A stretch of DNA of 64,000 nt from the NCBI GenBank assembly GCA_910583525.1, contig CAJTXL010000016.1, forward strand, positions 1 to 64,000, written 5' to 3'. Below the pieces are notes generated by a model. It searched no databases, was not told where the DNA came from, and saw nothing but the letters and a program-made list of their open reading frames with translations. Origin of the DNA: an uncultured Muribaculaceae bacterium. GTDB lineage: Bacteria; Bacteroidota; Bacteroidia; Bacteroidales; Muribaculaceae. Both the position numbers and the translations under genes were made by a program. Shown piece after piece: positions 1-8,619 of this stretch. Every line of letters starts with the position of its first letter. Position 1 is the first letter of the stretch.

Positions 1-5
1 CCCAC

Positions 6-461
6 ATGCCCAAAGACGCATCCTACACCTCAGGCCGCGTCGTCGACCACATCCGCGGCCGCGACATATGCGTCTACCTCATCCTCGACGCCGACCGCAT
101 GTCCCACGTCGAAGACACCAACTACCAATACCAGCGCCGCATCAACGCCGTCGTGGCCGGCACCGTCCTGCCGGCGCCCCACTGCGCCGTCATCGCCAAA
201 ATCTCCACTGCCGGCTCCGTCTACCTCCCCGTCGCCGGCCTCTACTCCTACCTCCATCCCGCACCCGACATACCCCAGCCCACCCTATACACCCTCACCG
301 AGGTGCCGCCGCCCCGGCCGCCTGTAGGGACATGCCTTTGGCATGTAGACCCCCGAAAAACGCAACCCGGCACCGCAAGCTCCCATCCACCCTCTACCGG
401 GCGGGCCGCCACCTCCGCCGCCAAAAGCGAAAACGGTGACAAACCCAACCGCGAACATTGA
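6..461 (+). CDS. Hypothetical protein, possibly 5'-partial
   Basis: This open frame runs from the left edge and ends at a TGA at 459-461. Residues 1 to about 105 look genuinely coding because third codon positions are almost all G or C. The last 45 residues are Pro/Thr/Ser-rich and begin where a REP-like palindrome (323-350) lies in the frame, so the true C-terminus may have been altered by that element. The ATG at 6 may be internal, since the frame is open to the edge. I do not recognise the family and see no signal peptide or membrane segment. The opposite-strand frames here look like shadows. Confidence 0.4.
   Translation: MPKDASYTSGRVVDHIRGRDICVYLILDADRMSHVEDTNYQYQRRINAVVAGTVLPAPHCAVIAKISTAGSVYLPVAGLYSYLHPAPDIPQPTLYTLTEVPPPRPPVGTCLWHVDPRKTQPGTASSHPPSTGRAATSAAKSENGDKPNREH
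323..350. repeat. REP-like palindrome, diverged single copy
   Basis: TGTAGGGACATGCC, TTT, GGCATGTAGAC. The core is a 7-bp inverted repeat around TTT (ACATGCC/GGCATGT). It matches the arms of the perfect inverted pair at 42518-42598 except for G-to-A changes that are compensated on the other side of the stem, so the hairpin is preserved. Confidence 0.6.
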
Positions 462-647
462 CATACTGCCCACGCATCAGCCCAAGACAGCAAAAGGCCA
501 GAGAACCGACCCTAAAGACCTTACAGACTTTAAAGCCCCTAAAGTCCCTATCGTCCGACAACGTTTTTTGTTCCTTCACTTCTTTTGTTTTTCTGTTTCA
601 GCCGTGCAGCCGGACCAAGAGCCGGCCCGACAATGCGTACACACAAC

Positions 648-698
648 CAGGGAGAGAAAACGGCCGCGCCGGGCGCCGTTTTCTCTCCCTGTGTTTTT
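648..698 (+). terminator. Strong intrinsic terminator
   Basis: A perfect 17-bp stem (648-664 with 675-691) with a 10-nt GC-rich loop is followed by GTTTTT. It closes transcription from the left and isolates the operon starting at 771. The remaining sequence between 462 and 745 holds no convincing gene. Confidence 0.85.
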
Positions 699-745
699 AT
701 TCCGAGTTCTTTGGCTGAAATGATAGGCTTGTGGCGATTTTTTTG

Positions 746-753
746 TAATTTTG
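746..753 (+). promoter_or_regulatory. -7 element TAATTTTG upstream of polyprenyl synthase
   Basis: This matches the Bacteroidota -7 consensus TAnnTTTG and lies 17 bp before the ATG at 771. No well-spaced -33 TTTG is visible. Confidence 0.6.
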
Positions 754-770
754 CAGATTATTGAGCATAA

Positions 771-1742
771 ATGGGTACACTTGAAAAAATCGCAGGCGCC
801 TACAGCGCAGACCTTGAGAAGCTTAACGCGCACATAGAAAGCAGATTGCAGAGCGGCAACGCCCTGATGAGCCGCATTGTGCTGTCGCTTCTTCGCACCA
901 AGGGCAAACAGTTGAGGCCGCTTTTGCTTATCATGTGTGCCCGGATGTTCGGACCGGTCGACGAGAAAGTCATCGCCGCCGCAGCCGCCGTAGAGCTGAT
1001 ACACAACGCGTCGCTGATACACGACGACGTGGTCGACAACTCCCCCACACGCCGGGGAAACCCCACCGTAAATGCCGTGTGGGACAACCATATAGCCGTG
1101 CTTGTAGGCGACTTCTTCACAAGTACGGCCATGCAGGAGGCCATCTCGACGGCCGACATACGCATCATCGATGCGCTGTGCCGTCTCGGACGTCAGCTGT
1201 CACTCGGCGAAATAGACCAGATATACAACGCGCGCCAGCACACGCTCGACGAAGAAGGATATTACCGCATCGTCGATTACAAGACCGCATCGCTTTTTGA
1301 GGCAAGCGCCCGTATGGGGTGCTATGCCGCCGACGCTCCCGACGAAGCATGCGCCGTCCTTACACGCTATGCGTCGCTGTTCGGCCGCTGTTTCCAGATA
1401 CGCGACGACATATTCGACTACTTTCCCTCGGAACTTGTCGGAAAACCTACCGGCAACGATTTAAGGGAAGGCAAAGTCTCATTGCCGCTGCTCCATGCCC
1501 TTTCGCGTCAGTGTGAGGGATGCGGTGAAGTCGTGGCGCTCCTCGAACGAGGTGAACTGACCGACGAAGAAATCAGCCGCATACAGGCTTTCGCACGCGA
1601 TAACGGTGGAATAGACTACGCTTTCGACGTAATGCGGCGTCTGCGCCGCGAGGCATGCGACGGCATTGCCTCTTTGCCCGATGCCACAATACGCCGGCAG
1701 CTCACCGAACTGTTCGATTTCATCATAGAACGTCAATTCTAA
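771..1742 (+). CDS. Polyprenyl diphosphate synthase (trans-isoprenyl synthase)
   Basis: Condenses isopentenyl diphosphate onto an allylic diphosphate to make a long-chain polyprenyl diphosphate, most likely the quinone side chain; chain length cannot be read from sequence alone. The 323-aa protein has the first aspartate-rich motif DDVVD at residues 85-89 and the second, DDIFD, near 212-216, with the usual KGKQLRP substrate-binding stretch near residues 44-50. It has no signal peptide or membrane segment. It is the first gene of an eight-gene rightward run, preceded by a TAATTTTG -7 element and a strong terminator, so it probably starts the transcript. Confidence 0.93.
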   Translation: MGTLEKIAGAYSADLEKLNAHIESRLQSGNALMSRIVLSLLRTKGKQLRPLLLIMCARMFGPVDEKVIAAAAAVELIHNASLIHDDVVDNSPTRRGNPTVNAVWDNHIAVLVGDFFTSTAMQEAISTADIRIIDALCRLGRQLSLGEIDQIYNARQHTLDEEGYYRIVDYKTASLFEASARMGCYAADAPDEACAVLTRYASLFGRCFQIRDDIFDYFPSELVGKPTGNDLREGKVSLPLLHALSRQCEGCGEVVALLERGELTDEEISRIQAFARDNGGIDYAFDVMRRLRREACDGIASLPDATIRRQLTELFDFIIERQF

Positions 1743-1756
1743 CAACTTCTCGGCTT

Positions 1757-3823
1757 ATGCGCTACAACAACGGCATGCGTTCTCTCTTGTGGCTTGTCAT
1801 TGCCACGCTGTCGGCGGCCTGTGCCAACATGGGCCGTCCCGAAGGCGGCGCACGCGACGAGACACCGCCGGTATTCATGCGTTCCGACCCCATGCCCGGC
1901 GCCACGGGGGTAAAAAAAACTCGCCTGACAGCTTTTTTCGACGAAAACATACAGCTTGAAGATCCTTTCTCTAAAGTGGTTGTGTCGCCGGCACAGAGGC
2001 AGCCGCCTGCAGTGACGGCCAACGGCCGTCGCCTGACCGTAGATTTCCGCGACACCCTGTTGCCCAACACAACCTATACCGTAGACTTTGCCGACGCAAT
2101 AAAAGACCTCAACGAGGGCAATATACTCGACGGTTTCGCCCTCGACTTTTCGACGGGCGACTCCATCGACTCGCTCCGCATATCAGGCATGGTAATCCAG
2201 GCCGAGAACCTCGAACCGGCACAGGGCATGCTCGTAGGCGTATACTCCAATCTCTCGGACACGGCACTGACGACGCTGCCGTTCGAACGCATCGCCCGTA
2301 CGAACCAGTACGGCCACTTCACCATACGAAACCTAAAGCCCGGAGCATACCGCATATTCGCCGTAAACGACCTCAACCGCGACTACCATTGGGACCGTTC
2401 CGAAGACATCGCCTTCTACGACACCTTGCTCGTGCCTACCGTAGAGCCGATAGAGGTCGTAGACACCCTCTACAGCTCGACAGGCGAAGACTCGCTCGTC
2501 ACACGTCCGGGAGTACGTTTTCTGCCCAACGATGTGCTGCTGTCGTGGTTCAACGTTGGCTATAAACCGCACTATCTCAGCGATTACAAACGTGTAGATC
2601 GCCGCCGTATAAGTCTCATATTCGGCGCACCCAACGACACTCTGCCTGAAGTCACAATCGTCGACGGCGCCCCCGGCGCCGGACGCTCCTACACCGAATG
2701 GGCACTTCTGAAAGCCAATGCCACGCGCGACACACTTGAATACTGGCTGGCAGAGCCCGACGTGCTTGCATCTGATTCGCTAAGGCTTGCCATTGCATAC
2801 CAAAAAAGCGACAGCGCCGACCGCCTCGTATGGAACTGCGACACTCTCCGTTTCTTTTTCCGCGACTTCGACAAAAAGAAAAACAAGAAAAAGAAAAAAG
2901 AGGAAGAAGAATTGCCACGGTTCACAGTCGACAGCATCACCGGCGACACCACTTTCCTGCCACCACCCGATATGGAATATCTGCCGATACGTGCCTTAGG
3001 CTCGACGAGCCAGGAGCTTAACAGACCGCTTGTGGTAGAGTTCGGTTTGCCGCCTGCCAAAATCGACAGCGCCGGAGTACGCCTCGAAATGGCCGTAGAC
3101 ACCATTTGGGAACGTGTCGATGCACCCTGGCGGCCCGACTCGAGCGACGTGCTTCTGCGCAACCGCTTCGATGTCGCATGGAAAGCCGGGCAGAAATACC
3201 GCCTCACCATAGACTCCCTCGCCGTGACAAGCATCTACGGCCCTTGGAACAAACCTTTCAGGCATGAATTTACAGTCAAGCAGCCCGAAGACTATTCAAA
3301 CCTGAAATTCACCTTGCCGGGTCTTGACTCCGTACAGGCAGTGGTGCAGCTCCTCAACAGTTCCGACGCGCCCGTATACCAGGCTATAAAACCCGTAGGG
3401 GCTTCTACGGCTGAAATACGGTTCATAGCCCCCGGCACATACTACGCACGTCTGTTCATCGACGCCAATGCCAACGGCAAATGGGACACGGGCAGCCCTC
3501 TCGACTCCATACAGCCCGAAGAGGTATATTATTTCGCCAAGAAGCTCGAACTGAAAAAGAACTGGGACATAGAGCAGACATGGCTCTTCGACGAACTGCC
3601 CGTAGACGTCCAGAAACCATACGCAATCAAAAAGAACAAGCCCAAGCTCAAACGTGGCGAGAAAGCGCCCGTCGAAGATGATGAAGACGACGGCCAATAC
3701 GACGAAGACTACAATCCCTTCGACCGCACAGGGCGTAACAACCGCCGCAACGGCAATCGCACCGGCAGCACCGGAACCTCGGGAATGCGCCCGTCAGGCA
3801 TGCGAACGTCAAATTTCAGATAG
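1757..3823 (+). CDS. Ig-like domain lipoprotein (Big_5 type)
   Basis: A lipoprotein of about 688 aa, probably in the envelope. A short hydrophobic leader ends in a lipobox (LSAAC), followed by PEGG and RDETPP, typical of Bacteroidales proteins with an N-terminal bacterial Ig-like (SbsA/Big_5) domain covering roughly residues 35-140 (the stretch around TTYTVDFADAI). A Lys/Glu-rich linker lies near residue 380 and a low-complexity acidic then Asn/Gly/Arg-rich tail closes the protein. The frame is open further upstream into the previous gene, but ATG 1757 (or 1775) gives the signal peptide. The function is unknown; a cell-envelope role is inferred. Confidence 0.82.
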   Translation: MRYNNGMRSLLWLVIATLSAACANMGRPEGGARDETPPVFMRSDPMPGATGVKKTRLTAFFDENIQLEDPFSKVVVSPAQRQPPAVTANGRRLTVDFRDTLLPNTTYTVDFADAIKDLNEGNILDGFALDFSTGDSIDSLRISGMVIQAENLEPAQGMLVGVYSNLSDTALTTLPFERIARTNQYGHFTIRNLKPGAYRIFAVNDLNRDYHWDRSEDIAFYDTLLVPTVEPIEVVDTLYSSTGEDSLVTRPGVRFLPNDVLLSWFNVGYKPHYLSDYKRVDRRRISLIFGAPNDTLPEVTIVDGAPGAGRSYTEWALLKANATRDTLEYWLAEPDVLASDSLRLAIAYQKSDSADRLVWNCDTLRFFFRDFDKKKNKKKKKEEEELPRFTVDSITGDTTFLPPPDMEYLPIRALGSTSQELNRPLVVEFGLPPAKIDSAGVRLEMAVDTIWERVDAPWRPDSSDVLLRNRFDVAWKAGQKYRLTIDSLAVTSIYGPWNKPFRHEFTVKQPEDYSNLKFTLPGLDSVQAVVQLLNSSDAPVYQAIKPVGASTAEIRFIAPGTYYARLFIDANANGKWDTGSPLDSIQPEEVYYFAKKLELKKNWDIEQTWLFDELPVDVQKPYAIKKNKPKLKRGEKAPVEDDEDDGQYDEDYNPFDRTGRNNRRNGNRTGSTGTSGMRPSGMRTSNFR

Positions 3824-3825
3824 TC

Positions 3826-4407
3826 ATGACAGACAAGCACAAAACCGTAACAATCTACTGCGCCTCGGCGGCAGACCTCGCCCCCATATATATTTCAGCG
3901 GCAAAAGCCCTTGCCAAAGCCCTTGTGCGGCAAGGTGCCGACATTGTGACAGGCGGCGGACGCACCGGACTTATGGGTACGGTAGCCGACGAAACCCTCG
4001 CTGCCGGCGGACACATCACGGGCATCATTCCCCGTTTTATGGTAGAACGGGGCTGGCATCACACAGGCCTTTCCGAACTTCGCTTGGTAGACAGCATGCA
4101 CGAACGAAAAGCGATGATGGCCGCCATGTCAGACGCCGCCATCGCTCTGCCAGGCGGCATAGGCACCTTCGAAGAACTGCTGGAAATAACGACATGGCGT
4201 CAGCTCGGCCTGTTCAAGGGCAATGTGGTGGTATACAATGTCGGCGGATACTACGACCCTCTGTTGTCAATGTTCGACACCGCGATAGAGAAGGGATTTA
4301 TGCGCCCCGACCACCGAAGCCTGTTCACCGTATGCGAAAGTGCCGACGAAGCGGTTACGGCAGCGTTGTCAGAACCGTCGGCTCAGAAATTTTCAGCCAA
4401 ATTTTAG
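3826..4407 (+). CDS. LOG family protein (TIGR00730 Rossmann fold)
   Basis: A 193-aa protein of the LOG/lysine-decarboxylase-like family, whose studied members are phosphoribohydrolases that release a base from nucleoside 5'-monophosphates (cytokinin activation in plants). The signature PGGIGTFEE is at residues 109-117, with the nucleotide-binding GGGRTGLMG stretch at 43-51 and a catalytic-type Arg in MHERK near 91-95. The start ATG is 3 bp after the preceding stop, so it is translated from the same transcript. The natural substrate in bacteria is usually unknown. Confidence 0.9.
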   Translation: MTDKHKTVTIYCASAADLAPIYISAAKALAKALVRQGADIVTGGGRTGLMGTVADETLAAGGHITGIIPRFMVERGWHHTGLSELRLVDSMHERKAMMAAMSDAAIALPGGIGTFEELLEITTWRQLGLFKGNVVVYNVGGYYDPLLSMFDTAIEKGFMRPDHRSLFTVCESADEAVTAALSEPSAQKFSAKF

Positions 4408-4410
4408 CAT

Positions 4411-5370
4411 ATGCCGACCTTACAGGACTCCGTAAGCACTGTTCATTCCGACAGCATCGGGCCGTCGGTTACGGTAGTCCCCGTCCCTGCCGAAAGCTAC
4501 GAGCTGCCGCGCAATTTCGCACAGGCCGACGCATCGGGCTTTACGACAATAATCGTCGATTCCATTTCGGCTGACACGGTAAAAGGACGCATACCGCACT
4601 TTATTCCGGCCGAGGATGCCGACAGCCTGCGTGTCGAAGCTCTTATCGACAGTATGCAGACAACCGCCACCATACCCTATCCGGCTTCAGGCGCATCCGA
4701 AGGGCTGGCTCCGCTTGCCATTGCGCCCAAAGCGGCCGATACACCTCTGTCAATTCTTATGGTCGGTACACTTTTATTGGCGGCGTTCAATGCCCGAGGT
4801 GTCGCACGTGCCATAAAACGTTACAGCCACGCATTATGGAGCGTGCGCCGACGCCCCAACGTATTCGATGATGAACGCACGGTGCCGCTGCCCGTAGTTA
4901 TATTGCTCTCGCTTGTCTTTGTCGTTTTTGGTGGAGTGGTACTTTACAACCTGCCCGGGCTTCCGCCATCGCCCTGCTTTGCCGGTGCGGCGGCTTCGAT
5001 GTTGCTGCTGGGAGGCTATTATATCTTCCAATATTGCGCCTACAGACTTGTGGCTTTCGCTTTTGCCACCCCCGACGGGCGTCGCCAATGGCTCGACGGA
5101 TTTATTGCCACACAAGCTTTCTCGGGACTTGCGATGGTTCTACCGGCCTTTCTGCTGGTTTACGAGCCCGAATGGCGCTATGTTCTTGTAGTCGCCTCAC
5201 TTTCAATCTATTTCATCGGACGTATTCTTTTTATCTCTAAGGGATTTAGAATTTTTTACAGCCGATTTCGGTCTTTGCTTTATTTTATTTTGTATCTTTG
5301 CACCTTGGAAATTGTACCTATGCTCGCGATATACCGCCTGAACGTATATTTGTGGGCTTATACTGCTTAG
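4411..5370 (+). CDS. DUF4271 membrane protein
   Basis: A 319-aa polytopic membrane protein. The first ~110 residues are soluble and variable; hydrophobic segments follow at roughly 112-130, 160-180, 190-215, 240-260 and 265-315. The C-terminal LEIVPMLAIYRL stretch is characteristic of DUF4271, a Bacteroidota family of unknown function typically found directly upstream of hemD, as here. A promoter-like sequence for hemD lies inside its 3' end. Confidence 0.85.
   Translation: MPTLQDSVSTVHSDSIGPSVTVVPVPAESYELPRNFAQADASGFTTIIVDSISADTVKGRIPHFIPAEDADSLRVEALIDSMQTTATIPYPASGASEGLAPLAIAPKAADTPLSILMVGTLLLAAFNARGVARAIKRYSHALWSVRRRPNVFDDERTVPLPVVILLSLVFVVFGGVVLYNLPGLPPSPCFAGAAASMLLLGGYYIFQYCAYRLVAFAFATPDGRRQWLDGFIATQAFSGLAMVLPAFLLVYEPEWRYVLVVASLSIYFIGRILFISKGFRIFYSRFRSLLYFILYLCTLEIVPMLAIYRLNVYLWAYTA
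5274..5300 (+). promoter_or_regulatory. Candidate internal promoter before hemD
   Basis: TTTG at 5274-5277 and TATCTTTG at 5293-5300, within the DUF4271 coding sequence, 135 bp upstream of the hemD start. The 15-bp spacing is shorter than typical, so this is tentative. Confidence 0.35.
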
Positions 5371-5434
5371 GTTCTTAAATTTTCTGTGTGTCGAACCTGA
5401 CACACCCGTAGATGCATCTCAATATTACAGAAGA

Positions 5435-6181
5435 GTGAAGTTCAAAAAAATCCTTGTATCACAGCCCAAGCCGGCTTCCGACAAATCGCCTTACTACGAC
5501 CTTGCCGAGAAACATGGTGTAGAGGTGGTATTTCGACCCTTTATCAAAGTTGAAGGTATTTCTGCTAAGGATTTCCGTCAGCAGAAAGTCAATATTCCCG
5601 ATTTTACTGCCATTGTATTCACAGCACGCACTGCTGTCGACCATTTCTTCCGCCTTTGCGAAGAGATGCGAATATCGATACCCGTGACCCTGAAATATTT
5701 CTGCACCAGCGAAACCGTAGCCAACTATCTGCAAAAATATATCGTTTACCGCAAACGCAAGATTTTCGCGGCGAAGACAGGACGCCTTGTCGACCTGCTA
5801 CCGTCGATGCAGAAGCATAAGAGCGAAAAATACCTTTTGGCCGTAAGCGACGTCAACAACGGCGCCGACCTGGCTCTCATTGCCGAAAACAAACTCAACG
5901 TTGTGTCGGCGGCGATGTACCGAACCGTCAGCAACGATTTCGGTCCCGACGAAGAATTCAACTACGACATGCTCGTATTCTTCAGCCCCCAGGGCATAGA
6001 ATCGCTGCTCAAGAACTTCCCCGATTTCAAGCAGGGCGACATCGCAATCGCGGCTCTCGGCGCAGCCACGGCACAGGCCGTCAAAGACGCCGGCCTGAGG
6101 CTCGACATCGAAGCGCCCTCGCCCGAAGCACCGTCGATGCCTGCCGCTCTCGACATGTTCTTAGACAAACACAAAGCCTGA
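5435..6181 (+). CDS. hemD: Uroporphyrinogen-III synthase
   Basis: Closes and isomerises hydroxymethylbilane to uroporphyrinogen III in tetrapyrrole synthesis. The 248-aa length and the N-terminus KFKKILVSQPKP...KSPYYDLAEK match Bacteroidales HemD. The start is a GTG at 5435. The family has few invariant residues, so the call rests on overall sequence and on the conserved neighbourhood DUF4271-hemD-rnpA-yidD-tatD. No other heme genes are next to it. Confidence 0.9.
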   Translation: MKFKKILVSQPKPASDKSPYYDLAEKHGVEVVFRPFIKVEGISAKDFRQQKVNIPDFTAIVFTARTAVDHFFRLCEEMRISIPVTLKYFCTSETVANYLQKYIVYRKRKIFAAKTGRLVDLLPSMQKHKSEKYLLAVSDVNNGADLALIAENKLNVVSAAMYRTVSNDFGPDEEFNYDMLVFFSPQGIESLLKNFPDFKQGDIAIAALGAATAQAVKDAGLRLDIEAPSPEAPSMPAALDMFLDKHKA

Positions 6182-6196
6182 ACGGCTACGGCATCC

Positions 6197-6607
6197 GTGA
6201 AGTCGCTCGGTCTTTATAAAAAAGAGAAACTCTGCTCCACCCGTGCAATAGAACTGCTGTTCGCAACGGGTGGGGCTGACTTTACACGCCTGCACTATCC
6301 TCTCCGTGCCGTGGCACGTCGCGACAGCGTAAGGCGTTCCGACGCGCCGGTGGCATTCCTCATATCCGTACCCAAGAAAAGGCTCAGGCATGCCGTAGAG
6401 CGTGTGCTCATGCGCAGACGCATCCGTGAGGCCTATCGCCTGAACCACCGCAACTATTCCTTGCCCGACGGCATCAGGATAGACCTTGCACTCATATATG
6501 TGGCCGACAAACCTTTGCCATACCCGGTTGTCGAGAATGCCCTTGCACGCATACTCAAATCAATGTCGGCTCACTTCAAGCCCGAAGAACCGGGCACGGA
6601 ACAATGA
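6197..6607 (+). CDS. rnpA: Ribonuclease P protein component
   Basis: The 136-aa basic protein cofactor of RNase P, which matures tRNA 5' ends. It shows the family's Arg-rich helix as KRLRHAVERVLMRRRIREAYR at about residues 55-75. The start is GTG at 6197. It overlaps yidD by 4 bp (ATGA), a coupling also common in other bacteria where rnpA and yidD are adjacent. The catalytic RNA gene rnpB is not in the window. Confidence 0.93.
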   Translation: MKSLGLYKKEKLCSTRAIELLFATGGADFTRLHYPLRAVARRDSVRRSDAPVAFLISVPKKRLRHAVERVLMRRRIREAYRLNHRNYSLPDGIRIDLALIYVADKPLPYPVVENALARILKSMSAHFKPEEPGTEQ

Positions 6608-6849
6608 TACGGAAAATCGGCAAAGCACTTTCAGACGCCCTTGTGTGGCTGCTGTGCCTGCCCATACACTTCTACCGCTACTGCATCTCACCCTACACCC
6701 CACCATCGTGCCGCTTCACGCCAACGTGCAGCCGTTACGCAATAGAAGCGCTTCGAAAATACGGCCCCGTCAAAGGCTCGTGGCTCGCGATAAAGCGAAT
6801 ACTGCGGTGCAATCCCTGGGGCGGTAGCGGATACGACCCTGTGCCATGA
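6604..6849 (+). CDS. yidD: Membrane protein insertion efficiency factor
   Basis: An 81-aa protein of the YidD family, which assists YidC-dependent membrane protein insertion. It has the conserved core YRYCISPYTPPSCRFTPTCS and a following Cys near residue 62 (RCNPWGGSGYDP). Full length for the family. It overlaps rnpA (6604) and tatD (6846) by 4 bp each. Confidence 0.95.
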   Translation: MIRKIGKALSDALVWLLCLPIHFYRYCISPYTPPSCRFTPTCSRYAIEALRKYGPVKGSWLAIKRILRCNPWGGSGYDPVP

Positions 6850-7388
6850 CAACACCGCCACTCTCCCACTTTAAAGACATACACACCCACGGACGTACAA
6901 GTCCCGACATCATATGCTCGGTAGAACCCGGCGAAGGGCTCTCAGGCCAATACGGCACGGCGTGGTTCAGCGTCGGCATACACCCGTGGAGCACCGTCGA
7001 GCACATAGACGCCGCCACCTGGGACGCCCTCGAAAAACTTGCCGCAGACAGCCGCGTCGTCGCCATCGGAGAAGCCGGCCTCGACAAACGCCGGGGCGGC
7101 TCGCAAGCCTACCAGGAAGAAGTCTTTCTGCGGCATGTACAGCTCTCCGAAAAACTACGCAAGCCCCTTGTCATACACTGCGTGGGCCGATACGGACGTA
7201 TGCTCGAACTCCGGCAGAACCTCAAACCCACCCAACTCTGGGTTATACACGGCTTCAGCGGCAAGCCCGAACTGGCCCGGCAACTCGTCGCCGCCGGCTT
7301 CGGCATCTCGCTCGGGCATAGAGCCGCCCCGGCCGTGGCAGCCACAATCCCCCCGGACCGCCTCTTCCACGAAACCGACGGAAAATAA
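6846..7388 (+). CDS. TatD family hydrolase, C-terminally truncated
   Basis: TatD-like metal-dependent hydrolase (amidohydrolase-fold nuclease). Visible metal-site motifs are DIHTHG near residue 11, SVGIHPW near 39, GEAGLDK near 77, VIHC near 108 and VIHGFSG near 133. The last residues, HETDGK, stop directly after the conserved ETD. Bacteroidales homologues continue for roughly 30-35 more residues, so the C-terminal helix is missing. The break coincides with the start of the accessory ORF6N segment. The catalytic residues are present, but folding may be impaired. Confidence 0.8.
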   Translation: MTTPPLSHFKDIHTHGRTSPDIICSVEPGEGLSGQYGTAWFSVGIHPWSTVEHIDAATWDALEKLAADSRVVAIGEAGLDKRRGGSQAYQEEVFLRHVQLSEKLRKPLVIHCVGRYGRMLELRQNLKPTQLWVIHGFSGKPELARQLVAAGFGISLGHRAAPAVAATIPPDRLFHETDGK

Positions 7389-7410
7389 AAAATATCTGCT
7401 TGCACATTTG

Positions 7411-7454
7411 CATTTGCCGTTTTTTCTATCATGCCGATTTTTTACTACATTTGC
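7411..7454 (+). repeat. Promoter-bearing direct repeat, copy 1
   Basis: Shares the string ATCATGCCGATTTTTTA and the flanking CATTTGCC and TTACATTTG-like ends with 8291-8341. It ends in a -7 element TACATTTG (7446-7453) only 3 bp before the ATG of the ORF6N gene. Confidence 0.7.
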
Positions 7455-7456
7455 GT

Positions 7457-8219
7457 ATGGAATCCAAACAAGACAGCAAATCATCTCGATTAGGCCTCCT
7501 ATCGGATGGTCAATATAACGAGATAGCAGAGGATAATAGTACTCTCTTGGAACTGGTCGCAAATTGCGACCGGTTCAATATGTTGAAGCATTCTTCAGCT
7601 AATCCGTTCGCGTTCACGGAACAAGGGGTTGCCATGCTCTCGGCGATATTGAAAAGCGATACCGCAGTCCGCACAAGTATCCGTATTATTGATGCCTTTG
7701 TAGCCATGCGTAATTTCCTTATGAATAAACGCGCATATCTTTCAGAGGATGGAGCGAATCGAAATGAAGCAGCTTAAAACGGATGAGAAAGTGGATGCCA
7801 TTCTCAATCGGCTAAACGAGCCTAAAGAAATTGAACAAGGCATATTCTTTAACGGTCAAATATTCGATGCCTATGCGTTCATAGCCCGACTTATCCGTCA
7901 GGCTAAGACTCGCATTGCAATTATTGATAACTACATTGACGATTCTGTCCTCGTTCAATTGTCCAAACGTATACCCGGAGTAACCGTTGATATTTACGAC
8001 GGTCAGATTTCCCGTCAGCTTCGGCAGGATGTGGAGAGGCATAATGCTCAATATCCGGGAGTAACCCTACATAACTGCACCACAGCCCACGACCGCTTTC
8101 TGATTATTGACGAGGACGTCTATCATATCGGACATTCTTTGAAAGACCTCGGCAAGAAGCTTTTCGCATTCTCCAAGATGGATGTCATGACCGGGACTGA
8201 ACTCCTGTCCCGTTTATGA
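7457..8219 (+). pseudogene. ORF6N domain protein, degenerate (internal deletion and frameshift)
   Basis: The two frames 7457-7777 and 7749-8219 together give one ORF6N (KilA-N-like) family protein. The first holds the end of the ORF6N domain (FAFTEQGVAMLSAILKSD, IIDAFVAMRNFL). The second holds the usual C-terminal part (GIFFNGQIFDAYAF, IIDNYIDD, HDRFLIIDEDVYHIG, DLGKK). A frame change near 7745-7760 separates them. The N-terminal half of the ORF6N domain is also missing: only about 45 odd residues precede FAFTEQG. The family is common on phages and mobile elements of Bacteroidota, with DNA-binding or phage antirepressor-like roles presumed. The gene is lower in GC than its neighbours, consistent with transfer. 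A programmed frameshift is possible but less likely given the deletion. Confidence 0.8.
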
Positions 8220-8290
8220 AATTATACAATCCATTTAATTTATCTAAGCGGATGCAATGACCGATGGATGCGGCCCTGAACAAAAATAAG

Positions 8291-8341
8291 CATTTGCCCT
8301 TCCCGTTTTTTTCAATCATGCCGATTTTTTATTACATTTGC
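8291..8341 (+). repeat. Promoter-bearing direct repeat, copy 2
   Basis: Second copy of the 7411-7454 sequence, about 880 bp downstream and in the same orientation, with a 5-7 bp insertion (CTTCCC). It carries a -7 element TACATTTG (8333-8340). No recognisable gene follows; the nearest frame (8371-8517, 48 aa) is unconvincing. Confidence 0.65.
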
Positions 8342-8364
8342 ATGAAATAAAAGCCGAAAAACCA

Positions 8365-8595
8365 TCAAATATGACAGAAGCCGAAAACGAAAGGGCTATA
8401 AGGTCCATTGTCAGCATAGGTGTACGTATTACTGCATCTATTTTCTCGTCTTGGCTCATTTCGAAGATAGATGATGGCGAGGATATAATTGAGAGCCGGT
8501 TCGACAATATATGTTAAACCGGCTCTAAGCATGATGTCGGCGTGGTCGTAGACCGTTCGTATGAGGTCAAGCGCCTTGACTACGGTTTCTTTCAC
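8365..8595 (-). pseudogene. Possible 5' fragment of an unidentified gene
   Basis: A 76-aa frame starting at a GTG 25 bp downstream of pdxB. The first ~27 residues (KETVVKALDLIRTVYDHADI) use GC-rich third positions like the chromosomal genes; after that composition changes and a 10-bp hairpin (8492-8501 with 8517-8526) interrupts. I infer that a gene following pdxB lost its 3' part at the same event that truncated tatD. The family is not recognised. Confidence 0.3.
8492..8526. terminator. Hairpin with 10-bp perfect stem
   Basis: AGAGCCGGTT (8492-8501) pairs with AACCGGCTCT (8517-8526). No T-run follows on either strand, so terminator function is uncertain. Confidence 0.35.
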
Positions 8596-8619
8596 CCTGA
8601 AGAGAGATAAAAAAATAGG

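Noticed and set aside
576..1091. Long minus-strand frame opposite the polyprenyl synthase start
   Set aside because: Crosses the terminator and the promoter, and the plus-strand gene with DDxxD motifs explains the coding signal.
8371..8517. 48-aa plus-strand frame after the second promoter copy
   Set aside because: No family, ends inside a hairpin, and no good ribosome site; too weak to list as a gene.
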